NCBI GenBank assembly: GCA_903891475.1
Contig: CAITEP010000023.1
Location: 20,797-84,796 of the forward strand
Direction: 5' to 3'
Source of the DNA: an uncultured Mucilaginibacter sp.
GTDB taxonomy: Bacteria; Bacteroidota; Bacteroidia; Sphingobacteriales; Sphingobacteriaceae
Length of the DNA stretch: 64,000 nt
Shown here piece by piece: positions 17,492-26,128 of this stretch. The number at the start of each line of letters is the position of its first letter. The stretch's first letter is position 1. A program made the position numbers and the translations under genes. The notes beneath the pieces were generated by a model that did no database searches, was not told the DNA's origin, and saw only the letters and a list, made by a program, of their open reading frames with translations.

Positions 17492-18704
17492 AATCAACCT
17501 GTAATTGCGCGATTTCTTGTAGCTTATCCAAGTCTTCCATTTGCGCGGTTTGTAATTCTTTTATGCTATCCAACACAGCGGCTAAATCGCCGGTATTTTG
17601 CTCGTAGGCCAATAGCTGTGTTTTATAGCTATTATAATATGTCGGGATGATATTCATTTGGTAATTTTCAAATTGCTTTTTTTTGCTTTTTAAATCGGTT
17701 TTTATACCTGCCAATTTTCCTTGTGCCTGGTTTAAAATGGCCCATTTTTTAAATTGTAAAGCTATGACTTCCTGCTTCATTCCCTGTAAATTTGCCCTGG
17801 TTTCTTTGGCTGCCCATGTTACCAAGGGTAGCGTGATGGAGCCCATTAAAATGTATTGATTCGGGTAGCCACCATAGCTAAACATGTGCCCGGCCTGTAA
17901 ACCAAAATCGGGTTTGCGTTTGGTATATTCCATTTGGGTATTTAAAGTTTGCAGGGCTATACTTTGGTTCAGGCTGGCTATATCTGTGCGCTTATTGGCT
18001 AGTGTAGCAGTATCGGTAATGGTGGCTTCATAATCTTTGATTATGATATTGGTATCAACACTAAAATCGGCGCTTTGATTTTTATTCATCAAGGTATTCA
18101 GCATAATTTTACGTTGGTTTATGCTGTTCATGGTTTGCTCTTGAATATTTTCCAGCTCATATAAAGCAGCTTTCGCCTTGTATATATTGCCCAATTTTTC
18201 TTTACCATAAGTTAGGCGCAGGTTGGCGTCTTTTATCATGTATTCAAAAAGTTCGCGGTTTTTTGCAAGTACCAACAGTTTCTTTTCAAAAACCACGGCT
18301 TCAAAATAATATTGCTTCGCTTCCGCTATCAATTGGTTTTTTGAATAGACCATTTCGCTGGCGGTTACTTTTGATTGCCCTTTCAAATAGTTTTCCTTTG
18401 CCCTCAATTTAGCCGGGTTGGTAAACATTTGCTCGCCAGTAATCATGAACGAACCCATATTCGGACTGAAAGCATAAGGGGTTTGGTATTGCCCGGCACT
18501 TATTTTAGGTGGGTCAAAATTTCTGGCTCCTTTGGCAAAGGCATCCTGTGCGGCTATTTGGGCATTGTATACCTGTAGTTGCGGGTTGTTGTTAATATTG
18601 GCAATTACACTATCCAAACTTAAACGCGGTTGTTGGGCCTTGGTTATTGATATACCGATAAAGAAAATCAATCCAATTAGGTGTATTTTGTGCATGGTTT
18701 TCAT
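17472..18704 (-). CDS. TolC family outer-membrane efflux protein (CusC-like)
   Basis: A 410-residue protein with a signal peptide (cleavage near ITKAQ, about residue 24), then long amphipathic helices and short strand segments of the outer-membrane factor fold (OEP domains). It would form the outer-membrane exit duct for the CusA-type pump. An alternative ATG three codons in (MHKIHL) is possible. It starts 4 nt after the stop of the pump's second ORF and overlaps the first adaptor, so it lies inside the metal-efflux operon. Sequence divergence among TolC proteins means the family call rests mostly on context and helix pattern. Confidence 0.85.
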   Translation of the reverse strand: MKTMHKIHLIGLIFFIGISITKAQQPRLSLDSVIANINNNPQLQVYNAQIAAQDAFAKGARNFDPPKISAGQYQTPYAFSPNMGSFMITGEQMFTNPAKLRAKENYLKGQSKVTASEMVYSKNQLIAEAKQYYFEAVVFEKKLLVLAKNRELFEYMIKDANLRLTYGKEKLGNIYKAKAALYELENIQEQTMNSINQRKIMLNTLMNKNQSADFSVDTNIIIKDYEATITDTATLANKRTDIASLNQSIALQTLNTQMEYTKRKPDFGLQAGHMFSYGGYPNQYILMGSITLPLVTWAAKETRANLQGMKQEVIALQFKKWAILNQAQGKLAGIKTDLKSKKKQFENYQMNIIPTYYNSYKTQLLAYEQNTGDLAAVLDSIKELQTAQMEDLDKLQEIAQLQVDYEKETN

Positions 18705-18708
18705 GTTG

Positions 18709-20601
18709 TTATTCTTTCACCTCCAATACTTGTAGCTTTCCATATTTTTTTAACTCATACTCCTTTACCATTAAAAATATCAACGGTGTAACTAATAATA
18801 TATGGGTTGATGAGGTAATAACCCCACCTATCATAGGTAAAACAATGGGTAACATCACATCGCTACCTGTACCAGTAGCCCATAAAACAGGGACCAAGCC
18901 AAATAGGGCAACACAAACAGTCATGAGTTTTGGCCGCAGGCGTTTAACCGCGCCATTCATTACATAGGTTTTTAAATCGGAATGAGTTATACTTTCACGG
19001 CTGTTGCCTTTTAGGGCGACTAATTGTTGCATGGCATCATTTAGGTAAATTACCATCACTATCCCTGTTTCAACCGCTATCCCGAAAAGCGCGATAAAAC
19101 CCACCGCTACCGCTACCGATAAGTGTACTCCGTAAAAATAAACCATGTAGGCACCACCAATAAGCGCGAATGGGATACTGATGAGGCTAAAAAAAGCCTC
19201 GCGTAAGGAATGGAATGCAAAATAGAGGCAGATAAAAATTATGATAAGCACTATTGGCACAATGAGTAATAAGGTATGTTGCGCTCGTACCATATTTTCA
19301 TATTGTCCGCTCCATTCTACATAATAACCTTTGGGTAGGCTCTTTACCAAGCCGCTAATTTTGTTTTGAGCTTCCTGCACGGTACTGCCTAAATCGCGGT
19401 TACGTATGTTGAACAATACCGTGCCTCGTAGCAAGGCGTTTTCCGAAGGAATCATGGCTGGCCCATCGCTTATTTTGATATTAGCTATTGCCGATAAGGG
19501 CAGCGGACCATCATTCGGGCTTTGTATCAATAATTCTTTTATTTTATCGATGCTGTTTCTGAAATCACTGGCCAGGCGGACATTCACACTAAAACGGCGT
19601 CGACCTTCCACGGTGTTGGTGAGCGTGGTTCCGCCCAGGGCACTTTCTATCACCTCGTTTACATCGTCAACATTCAAACCATAGCGGCCAATGGCCTCTT
19701 TGTTTATTTCAATATCAAGGTACTTGCCACCGGTAATTGGGTCTACATATAAATCGTTTATCCCGTTTACACCCTGCAAGGCTTGTTTCATTTGGCTTGA
19801 TAAGGTGTAAATGGTATCCAAATTTTGTCCGTATACCTTCAAACCAACGTCGGTGCGTATACCAGTCGAAAGCATATTAATGCGGTTGATGATGGGCTGT
19901 GTAAACCCATTCACCACTCCGGGTATTTGCAGCTTGTTGTTTAATTCATTAACAATATCCTCTTTTTTAATGCCTTTGCGCCATTCGCTGCATGGTTTTA
20001 ATAGGATGATAGTCTCCACCATGTTGATTGGCGAATTATCGGTAGCAGTATTAGCTCGCCCTGCTTTACCCAAAACATTTTTTACTTCTGGAACGCTTTT
20101 TATAATCTTATCCTGCAACTGCAAAAGTTGCTTAGCTTGCTCGTTTGATATATCGGGCATGGTTACCGGCATAAACAGGATGGAGCCTTCATCCAAAGGG
20201 GGCATAAATTCCGAACCTAAACTTATTAACAAGGGCACACTTACAAGGAGTGCTATTATATTGATAAACAGGGTGGTTTTGCGCCATTTTATACAGCCAG
20301 CCAAAATCGGTCTGTACAAATTTTGTAAAAAGGTATTCAGCGGATTATGATGATCGGTACGGAGTTTGCCCTTTAAAAAGAAGGATATGAGTACAGGGGC
20401 TAAAGTAACAGCCAAAATGGCATCAATAGCTAAAATAAAGGTTTTGGTATAGGCTAATGGGCCAAATAGTTTAGCTTCTTGTCCCTCCAGCAAAAAAACA
20501 GGCAAAAAAGACGCGACGATGATAAGGGTGGAGAAAAACACCCCACGACCAACCTGTTTGCAGGAGGCTTCAATAATTTTTATTCTTTCTGCTACGTTCA
20601 T
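18709..20601 (-). CDS. CusA-type heavy-metal RND pump, C-terminal part
   Basis: A 630-residue ORF covering the second part of a CusA/CzcA-family proton-driven pump. It begins in the cytoplasmic segment after TM4 (MNVAERIKIIEASCKQVGRG). It continues through TM5-6 (FFSTLIIVASFLPVFLLEG), the second periplasmic loop (VKVYGQNLDT region; SIDKIKELLIQSPNDGPLPL) and TM7-12 (GFIALFGIAVETGIVMVIYL, about 490-520). Its ATG overlaps the stop of the upstream ORF as ATGA. Joined to that ORF the length is 1054 residues, that of an intact pump. It is therefore either a split gene expressed by coupled reinitiation or a frameshifted gene. Confidence 0.85.
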   Translation of the reverse strand: MNVAERIKIIEASCKQVGRGVFFSTLIIVASFLPVFLLEGQEAKLFGPLAYTKTFILAIDAILAVTLAPVLISFFLKGKLRTDHHNPLNTFLQNLYRPILAGCIKWRKTTLFINIIALLVSVPLLISLGSEFMPPLDEGSILFMPVTMPDISNEQAKQLLQLQDKIIKSVPEVKNVLGKAGRANTATDNSPINMVETIILLKPCSEWRKGIKKEDIVNELNNKLQIPGVVNGFTQPIINRINMLSTGIRTDVGLKVYGQNLDTIYTLSSQMKQALQGVNGINDLYVDPITGGKYLDIEINKEAIGRYGLNVDDVNEVIESALGGTTLTNTVEGRRRFSVNVRLASDFRNSIDKIKELLIQSPNDGPLPLSAIANIKISDGPAMIPSENALLRGTVLFNIRNRDLGSTVQEAQNKISGLVKSLPKGYYVEWSGQYENMVRAQHTLLLIVPIVLIIIFICLYFAFHSLREAFFSLISIPFALIGGAYMVYFYGVHLSVAVAVGFIALFGIAVETGIVMVIYLNDAMQQLVALKGNSRESITHSDLKTYVMNGAVKRLRPKLMTVCVALFGLVPVLWATGTGSDVMLPIVLPMIGGVITSSTHILLVTPLIFLMVKEYELKKYGKLQVLEVKE

Positions 20602-21872
20602 GGTGTTTTATTTTCTTGGGCGATAGCCAGGTTTCGGTGAGAATTTTCGACCATTACAATACCATTATCAACTATAACCCCTATGGCTAAGGCAATACCT
20701 GTTAACGACATGATGTTTGATGAAATACCAAAAGCATTGAGCAAAATAAAGCTGCAAGCAATGGTAATTGGTATTTGAATGATGATACTCAGCGTGCTCC
20801 GCCAACTAAACAGAAACAGGATCACGATGATTGATACCGTTACCATTTCCTCAATCAGGGTATGTTTTACCGAGTTAAGGGCTTGTTCTATCAGCTCGCT
20901 ACGGTCGTACGCTATTTTAAATTTTACGCCGCGCGGAAAGCCGTGCTCCATATCGGCCATTTTATCCTTAACGGCATGTATTACACGGTCGGCGTTTTCC
21001 CCATAGTGCATTACCACAATGCCACCAACAGCCTCACCCTCTCCATTCTGGTCAAAGATGCCTAAACGTAAATCGCCTCCCATTTGAACGTTAGCCACAT
21101 CCCACATACGCACAGTTACCGTGTTAATGTTGGCTATGGCAATGTTTTCAACGTCGGCAATGGTTTTTATATAGCCTAGTCCGCGTATCATATACCCGGT
21201 GCCATTCATTTCAAATTTTCGTCCACCTACATCGTTATTATTGCTTTTTACGGCCTTTAAAACCTGCGAAAGGGGGATATGGTAATAGTTTAACTTACCA
21301 GGGTCTATGTTAATCTGGTATTGTTTCTCGAAACCTCCAAAAGAGGCTACTTCACTAACGCCGGGTACTGTTTGCAAGCCAAGTTTTACATACCAATCTT
21401 GCAGCGCGCGTTGTTCGCCTAAATCAAGCCCTTTGGCATCTAAAGTATACCATAAAATATGACCTACACCTGTACCATCGGGGCCAAGGGTGGGTGTAAT
21501 GCCTTGCGGTAATAATCGCTGGGCATAATTCAAACGTTCCAGCACCCGACTACGAGCCCAATAAATATCCGTTTTATCGTTAAAAACCAAATACACAAAA
21601 CTCATCCCAAACATGGAATTTGCCCTGATTGATTTTACATTCGGAATGCCTTGCAAGTTGCTAACCAGTGGATAAGTAACTTGATCCTCCATGAGCTGTG
21701 GACTACGGCCAGCCCATTCGGTAAATACAATTACCTGATTTTCGGATAAATCTGGAATGGCATCAATGGGGTTTTGCCGCATGGCATAAATACCCCATGT
21801 AAAAAGCAAGGCAGCTATGAGCAAAACGATATACCTGTTTTTTAACGACAGGCTAATAAGTTGATTAATCAT
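20598..21872 (-). CDS. CusA-type heavy-metal RND pump, N-terminal part
   Basis: A 424-residue ORF with TM1 (about 13-30), the first porter domain (QNPIDAIPDLSENQVIVFTEWAGRSP, split here as QNPIDAIPDL and ENQVIVF; GLQTVPGVSEVASFGGFEKQ), TM2-3 and the proton-relay TM4 (ALAIGVIVDNGIVMVENSHR, about 390-412). It ends abruptly at ENKTP followed by TGA, where family members continue without a break. The methionines used for Cu(I) in the second porter half would lie in the downstream ORF. It follows a small heavy-metal-binding protein by about 50 nt in the same operon. Confidence 0.85.
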   Translation of the reverse strand: MINQLISLSLKNRYIVLLIAALLFTWGIYAMRQNPIDAIPDLSENQVIVFTEWAGRSPQLMEDQVTYPLVSNLQGIPNVKSIRANSMFGMSFVYLVFNDKTDIYWARSRVLERLNYAQRLLPQGITPTLGPDGTGVGHILWYTLDAKGLDLGEQRALQDWYVKLGLQTVPGVSEVASFGGFEKQYQINIDPGKLNYYHIPLSQVLKAVKSNNNDVGGRKFEMNGTGYMIRGLGYIKTIADVENIAIANINTVTVRMWDVANVQMGGDLRLGIFDQNGEGEAVGGIVVMHYGENADRVIHAVKDKMADMEHGFPRGVKFKIAYDRSELIEQALNSVKHTLIEEMVTVSIIVILFLFSWRSTLSIIIQIPITIACSFILLNAFGISSNIMSLTGIALAIGVIVDNGIVMVENSHRNLAIAQENKTP

Positions 21873-21919
21873 TTTATTGTTTTAAAAGGCTCGGAGCAAT
21901 GGCTCCAATCCAATTCATT

Positions 21920-22162
21920 TTACATTTTCATTTTTTCGGCTTTTTTACCGGGGGCTTTCTTCACCAATGCCATTCCGCATTTGGTGCATTTGCCGGGTTT
22001 ATCGCTTAAAACTTCGGGGTGCATGGTACAGGTGTATTGTACTTTTGCTGGTTTTACTTTTTTTGTTTTGGCGGTATCAGTCAACAAGGATTTTGTGCCA
22101 GTAGCGAATGCTCCTGTTGCTAGAAAAATAAAAGCAAGGGCTAATAATGTTACTTTTTTCAT
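21920..22162 (-). CDS. small secreted heavy-metal-binding domain protein
   Basis: An 80-residue protein: signal peptide (about 1-20, MKKVTLLALAFIFLATGAFA), then one heavy-metal-binding domain with YTCTMHPEVLSDKPG and CTKCGMALV, and a Lys/Met-rich tail. The Cys and Met/His pattern matches the modules fused to both adaptors downstream, so it could hand metal to the pump in the periplasm. It is the first gene directly upstream of the CusA-type ORFs on the same strand. Confidence 0.85.
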   Translation of the reverse strand: MKKVTLLALAFIFLATGAFATGTKSLLTDTAKTKKVKPAKVQYTCTMHPEVLSDKPGKCTKCGMALVKKAPGKKAEKMKM

Positions 22163-22332
22163 GTTTTAAAAAATTTGAGGTTAATAAATGGCATCAGATT
22201 TTATAAAATCCGGTACAAGGGTTATAAATAAATGATTAATTTAAAATGGAAAATATAGACTGAAAATTGCTAGTAATACAAGCAAATAATCAATTAAAGA
22301 AATCCGCAATTAAGGCCAGCCTAATGCAGGGA

Positions 22333-22716
22333 TTAAATAAGGTAAGTGCAGTTTAATTTATAAATAGGGGGCGGAGTGATTCCCGGCGGTTGTTTAGTAT
22401 AAACAGCTAATGGTTTGCTTAAAGCAATTTCGCTTTCTGAAGTGTTGTTTAGAATAAGAGGCTGAAAGGCAGCCTGACTAATTGCCTTTATTTGTACAGA
22501 CGGTGCGTTAAAATGCGCGTCTTTTATTTTAAAGCTTGTTTTTTCGTGTTTGCAGCAGCTTTCTTTTTTGCTTTTGTTTACATCAGTATTTTCAAAAGCT
22601 CCATATTGTACAGTAACAGAAGCCAACTTGCCACAACAAAAAAAACGGTTTACCCCTAACCCTATACAGGATAAGGAATAAGTTACCATTAAAAAGAGTA
22701 TGACTACACGCTTCAT
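22333..22716 (-). CDS. HYC_CC_PP family protein
   Basis: 127 residues from the ATG at 22716; a GTG at 22722 is also in frame. It has a signal-like hydrophobic N-terminus, then the family landmarks: a Cys pair FFCCGKL where HYC is usual, SCCKHE near residue 53, and a C-terminal PPPIYKLNC. Such small Cys-rich proteins often sit beside metal or copper efflux genes in Bacteroidota; their function is unknown. It precedes the efflux operon on the same strand by 170 nt. The -7 box ends 5 nt before the ATG. Confidence 0.72.
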   Translation of the reverse strand: MKRVVILFLMVTYSLSCIGLGVNRFFCCGKLASVTVQYGAFENTDVNKSKKESCCKHEKTSFKIKDAHFNAPSVQIKAISQAAFQPLILNNTSESEIALSKPLAVYTKQPPGITPPPIYKLNCTYLI

Positions 22717-22721
22717 TATCA

Positions 22722-22729
22722 CAAAATTA
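22722..22729 (-). promoter_or_regulatory. -7 box 5 nt before the HYC_CC_PP ATG
   Basis: TAATTTTG on the minus strand followed by TGATA and the ATG at 22716. It supports the ATG over the overlapping GTG and suggests a leaderless start. No -33 TTG at the usual distance. Confidence 0.4.
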
Positions 22730-22917
22730 AACTAATATTTTATTAAAAAAGTATTTTAGAGCATAAATTTATGTGATTTGGATAAAGGCATGATAAATTG
22801 TATTGTAAGCATCTTTAACATTATTGATTATTACATAATTACTTTATTCATTACTTATTACAAATCAATCATAACTTCCATCAACAAAAAAATTATAAAT
22901 AATCCTATTTTTACCGC

Positions 22918-23559
22918 ATGGCAAAAGTAAAGTCGTTTTTAAACAACCCCTATTTAGAACATACTTATATAATGTATGATGAAAGTGGCGAATGCGCCAT
23001 TATTGATCCGGGTATGGATACCGCTTTCGACCAAAACAGCGTTGTCAATTTTATTAAAATCCACGATTTAAAACCTGTTTTACTTTTAAATACTCATTGC
23101 CATATCGACCATGTTTTGGGTAATAAATTCGTGTTCGATCAATACGGCCTGAAACCAAAATTCCATAAGGGCGAATTGGCGCAATTGGAACGCATCGTTT
23201 CTTACGCGCCTGCTATAGGAATACGATATGAAGTATCCCCACTGCCAGATGAATATTTGCCTGAAACCGGTATCATACAATTTGGCAATACAACCTTCGA
23301 ATTGATTTTTGCACCAGGTCACTCACCAGCGCATCTATGTTTTTATGATAAAGATTCAAAAATATTGATGGGTGGCGATGTTTTGTTTAAGGGAACCATT
23401 GGCCGAACAGATCTACCAGGTGGCGATCATGATTTACTGATTAAGAATATTAAGGAAAAGCTGTTTATCCTACCTGATGAATGTGTAGTTTACCCCGGTC
23501 ACGGTGCAGAAACAACCATTGGATTGGAGAAAAAAACAAACCCATATTTTAATAGATAA
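22918..23559 (+). CDS. MBL-fold metallo-hydrolase (glyoxalase II-like)
   Basis: A 213-residue cytoplasmic protein with the full metallo-beta-lactamase metal-binding set: HCHIDH (about 60-65), APGHSPAHL (about 138), GGDVLF (about 155) and PGHGAETT (about 198). This is the short glyoxalase II-like branch common in Bacteroidota (hydroxyacylglutathione-hydrolase-like), which lacks the C-terminal GloB substrate domain; the true substrate is unknown. It is followed after 52 nt by the permease gene in the same direction, then rbfA and an M23 protein. Confidence 0.87.
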   Translation: MAKVKSFLNNPYLEHTYIMYDESGECAIIDPGMDTAFDQNSVVNFIKIHDLKPVLLLNTHCHIDHVLGNKFVFDQYGLKPKFHKGELAQLERIVSYAPAIGIRYEVSPLPDEYLPETGIIQFGNTTFELIFAPGHSPAHLCFYDKDSKILMGGDVLFKGTIGRTDLPGGDHDLLIKNIKEKLFILPDECVVYPGHGAETTIGLEKKTNPYFNR

Positions 23560-23611
23560 CAATTACCGTAAAAAGTAGTTTTATAACGTACATTCACCAA
23601 TAAAGTAAAAT

Positions 23612-24838
23612 TTGAACACCTCCGCTTATATTGCCAAAAGGTATCTGTTTTCCCGCAAGAAAATGAATGCTATTAATATCATATCGGGTATTTCTATTGT
23701 AGGGGTGTTAATTGGTAGCGCGGCCTTAATTATTATTTTATCAGGCTTTAATGGCTTAGAACAAACCATTGTTTCACTCTACAGCAATTTTACACCTGAA
23801 ATAAAAATTGAGCCTAAATTTGGTAAAACCTTTAACCCTGATACTGGATATTTCAACACGCTAAAAAATGATTCTCGCGTTTTTTCGTACACCAAAGTAT
23901 TAAGAGAAAAGGTGTTGATAAAATATGATGATAAACCCATTATCGGCACTATAATGGGCGTAGGTAAAGATTTTACTAAAAATAAACAATTAGACAGCAT
24001 CATAGTAAATGGGGCCTTTATCTTAAAAAATGATAAGGAGAATTATGCGGTAATTGGCGCCACCATTCAAAGTAGTTTGGGGGTAAGCGTGCGCGACCAG
24101 CTGCGTTACCTTGAAATATACTCGCCAAGGGCTGATGCGAGCAATGGAGCCAATCCCTTGAATGAATTTGTAGTTAAAACAATTACTCCTTCGGGAGTTT
24201 TTGCCACTACGCCCGATTTTGACAATCTGGTAATTACCCCCATTGATTTTGTTAGAGATTTGTTAAACCAACCTAAAAATGTTTCCTCCATTGATATTAA
24301 CTTTAAAAGAGGCACTGATATTGAACCTATCAAAGATTTAATAAAGGAAAAGCTTGGCAATAAGTTTACCGTAAAAAACCGTGGCGAACAAGATGCCAAC
24401 CTTTATAAAACCCTAAATTACGAGCATTGGATTATTTTTTTAATCCTCACTTTTGTACTTATTATTGCCATCTTTAATATTATTGGATCTTTAACCATGC
24501 TGGTAATTGACAAACGGGCAGATATTGCTATTTTAACCAGTTTGGGTGCCAATAAAACCCTCATCCAACGAATCTTCTTTTTCGAGGGTATGATGATTTC
24601 AATGATAGGATGCATTTCGGGAATTTTTCTGGGTTTTATTTTTTGTATACTGCAAAAAAAATTCGGACTCGTTAAAATGGGAACCAATATTACCGGTGTT
24701 GATGCTTATCCAGTTGCAATTAAGGGTACTGATTTTATATTGGTTTTTTTAACCGTATTGATTATAGCCACAACAGCGTCATTTATCAGCTCGAGGTTAA
24801 GCATTAAAGGATTAAGCAATATTAAAGACGAGCTTTAA
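23612..24838 (+). CDS. FtsX-like ABC transporter permease (LolC/LolE type)
   Basis: 408 residues, with four transmembrane helices in the LolC/E arrangement: TM1 about 22-48 (ISGISIVGVLIGSAALIIIL), a large periplasmic MacB-like domain (about 50-265), then TM2 about 272-300, TM3 about 318-345 and TM4 about 375-398. It would act in lipoprotein release or another mechanotransmission ABC system with a separately encoded ATPase. I prefer the TTG at 23612: the N-terminus NTSAYIAKRYLF is the conserved start of this family and no ATG lies before residue 18. No ATPase gene is adjacent. Confidence 0.85.
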   Translation: MNTSAYIAKRYLFSRKKMNAINIISGISIVGVLIGSAALIIILSGFNGLEQTIVSLYSNFTPEIKIEPKFGKTFNPDTGYFNTLKNDSRVFSYTKVLREKVLIKYDDKPIIGTIMGVGKDFTKNKQLDSIIVNGAFILKNDKENYAVIGATIQSSLGVSVRDQLRYLEIYSPRADASNGANPLNEFVVKTITPSGVFATTPDFDNLVITPIDFVRDLLNQPKNVSSIDINFKRGTDIEPIKDLIKEKLGNKFTVKNRGEQDANLYKTLNYEHWIIFLILTFVLIIAIFNIIGSLTMLVIDKRADIAILTSLGANKTLIQRIFFFEGMMISMIGCISGIFLGFIFCILQKKFGLVKMGTNITGVDAYPVAIKGTDFILVFLTVLIIATTASFISSRLSIKGLSNIKDEL

Positions 24839-24911
24839 TAATCGCATTGTTTTGAAATTGATTTTAAAATAATAGATTTATATTTTTAACAAGGGCTTTA
24901 AGTTTTACATC

Positions 24912-25283
24912 ATGGAATCGAAAAGACAACAAAAATTTGCGGGCGTAATACAACAGGACCTTGCCGCCATTTTTCAACGCGAGGGTATTAATTACCTACC
25001 AAATACCCTTATAACCATTACCAAGGTTAGGGTTACTCCCGATTTAGCCATTGCCCGCGTTTTTTTAAGTTTTTTTAATAACAATAACGGTCACCAAGCC
25101 TTGCAAACCATTAAATCGCACGCTTCCGAAATACGGTATAAACTAGGTGCCAGAATAAAAGACCAAGTGCGCATTATACCTCAGCTAGAGTTTTTTGTAG
25201 ATGATACCAGCGAATATGTAGAGCGCATGGACAAAATCTTCGAAAAAATTAGCAAGGAAGATCGCCAGCCAGAAACAGAGTAA
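24912..25283 (+). CDS. rbfA: 30S ribosome-binding factor RbfA
   Basis: A 123-residue KH-type protein for late 30S maturation and cold adaptation. Recognisable blocks are the N-terminal helix ESKRQQKFAGVIQQDLAAIF, ITITKVRVTPDLAIARVFLSF split around residues 37-57, and LEFFVDDTSEYVERMDKIF at the C-terminus, all typical of RbfA. It follows the permease by 73 nt and precedes the M23 gene by 9 nt on the same strand. Confidence 0.92.
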   Translation: MESKRQQKFAGVIQQDLAAIFQREGINYLPNTLITITKVRVTPDLAIARVFLSFFNNNNGHQALQTIKSHASEIRYKLGARIKDQVRIIPQLEFFVDDTSEYVERMDKIFEKISKEDRQPETE

Positions 25284-25292
25284 ATCATTACC

Positions 25293-26003
25293 ATGACAGC
25301 TAACCAACAATTAATAACCTATTTAAACCGGCATGTGGAGTTGATTGGTAAGGTAGTAGATTTTGACCCTGCGACCGACAGGTTATACCATCTTGATTTT
25401 ACTGAAGGCAATAAGAGCTTAAAGGAGGATATATTTAGGGATACCGAAAAATTTTCGGACTGGATTACCAAGCGCCTTCAAATTAACAATGCCAGGTATG
25501 GCATAGGCGGGTATTTTGAACACCGAACCATATATGCCCGCAGTGAACATTTTGACACTATCGATGAGCCCAGGCGGTTGCATTTGGGCATGGATATTTG
25601 GGCCGAGGCCGGGACCAAGGTGTACGTACCCTTAGGCGGAACCATTCACAGCTTTAAAAACAACAATCACTTTGGCGATTATGGTCCTACCATTATTTTA
25701 CAACATAATTTGGATGGCTTAGCTCTTTACAGTCTTTACGGGCACTTAAGTAAAGCAAGTTTATCTGGTTTGGAAGTAGGAGCCATCCTAGCGCCAAACC
25801 AAATGCTGGCTACCTTTGGCAATAGTACCGAAAATGGGCATTGGCCGTCGCATCTGCATTTTCAATTGATGTTTGATTTAGAAGGTAATGAGGGCGATTA
25901 TCCCGGAGTATGCCGTTTTTCCGAAATGGAAAGGTACAAACCCAATATACCTGATCCGCAACTTGTTTTGAGGTTTCCGGATGCGGTAAATAAATCTTTT
26001 TAG
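25293..26003 (+). CDS. M23 family peptidase-like protein without signal peptide
   Basis: A 236-residue protein whose C-terminal half is a LytM/M23 domain: HLGMDIWAEAGTKVYVP (His and Asp zinc ligands, about 96-100), GDYGPTIILQH, YSLYGHLS (about 150) and SHLHFQLMFD with the HxH pair (about 188-190). All four metal/catalytic positions look intact. The N-terminus is hydrophilic with no signal peptide or membrane segment, odd for a peptidoglycan endopeptidase. It may be cytoplasmic, exported another way, or act on something else. It lies 9 nt after rbfA. Confidence 0.82.
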   Translation: MTANQQLITYLNRHVELIGKVVDFDPATDRLYHLDFTEGNKSLKEDIFRDTEKFSDWITKRLQINNARYGIGGYFEHRTIYARSEHFDTIDEPRRLHLGMDIWAEAGTKVYVPLGGTIHSFKNNNHFGDYGPTIILQHNLDGLALYSLYGHLSKASLSGLEVGAILAPNQMLATFGNSTENGHWPSHLHFQLMFDLEGNEGDYPGVCRFSEMERYKPNIPDPQLVLRFPDAVNKSF

Positions 26004-26128
26004 TTACAAGCTACTGGCTCTTTAAAAATTTGGATTACCTTCAAAAATAATTCGAATAAACCCAATCAGGTAATCCGATTTTTATTTAGCTTAGAATGTT
26101 TATAAACCAATAAATAAATCATACTCCA

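Noticed and set aside
20590..20615. Programmed -1 frameshift joining the two CusA-type ORFs
   Set aside because: No X-XXY-YYZ heptamer in the right phase; slipping at AAA would read TAA. An indel or ATGA reinitiation fits better.
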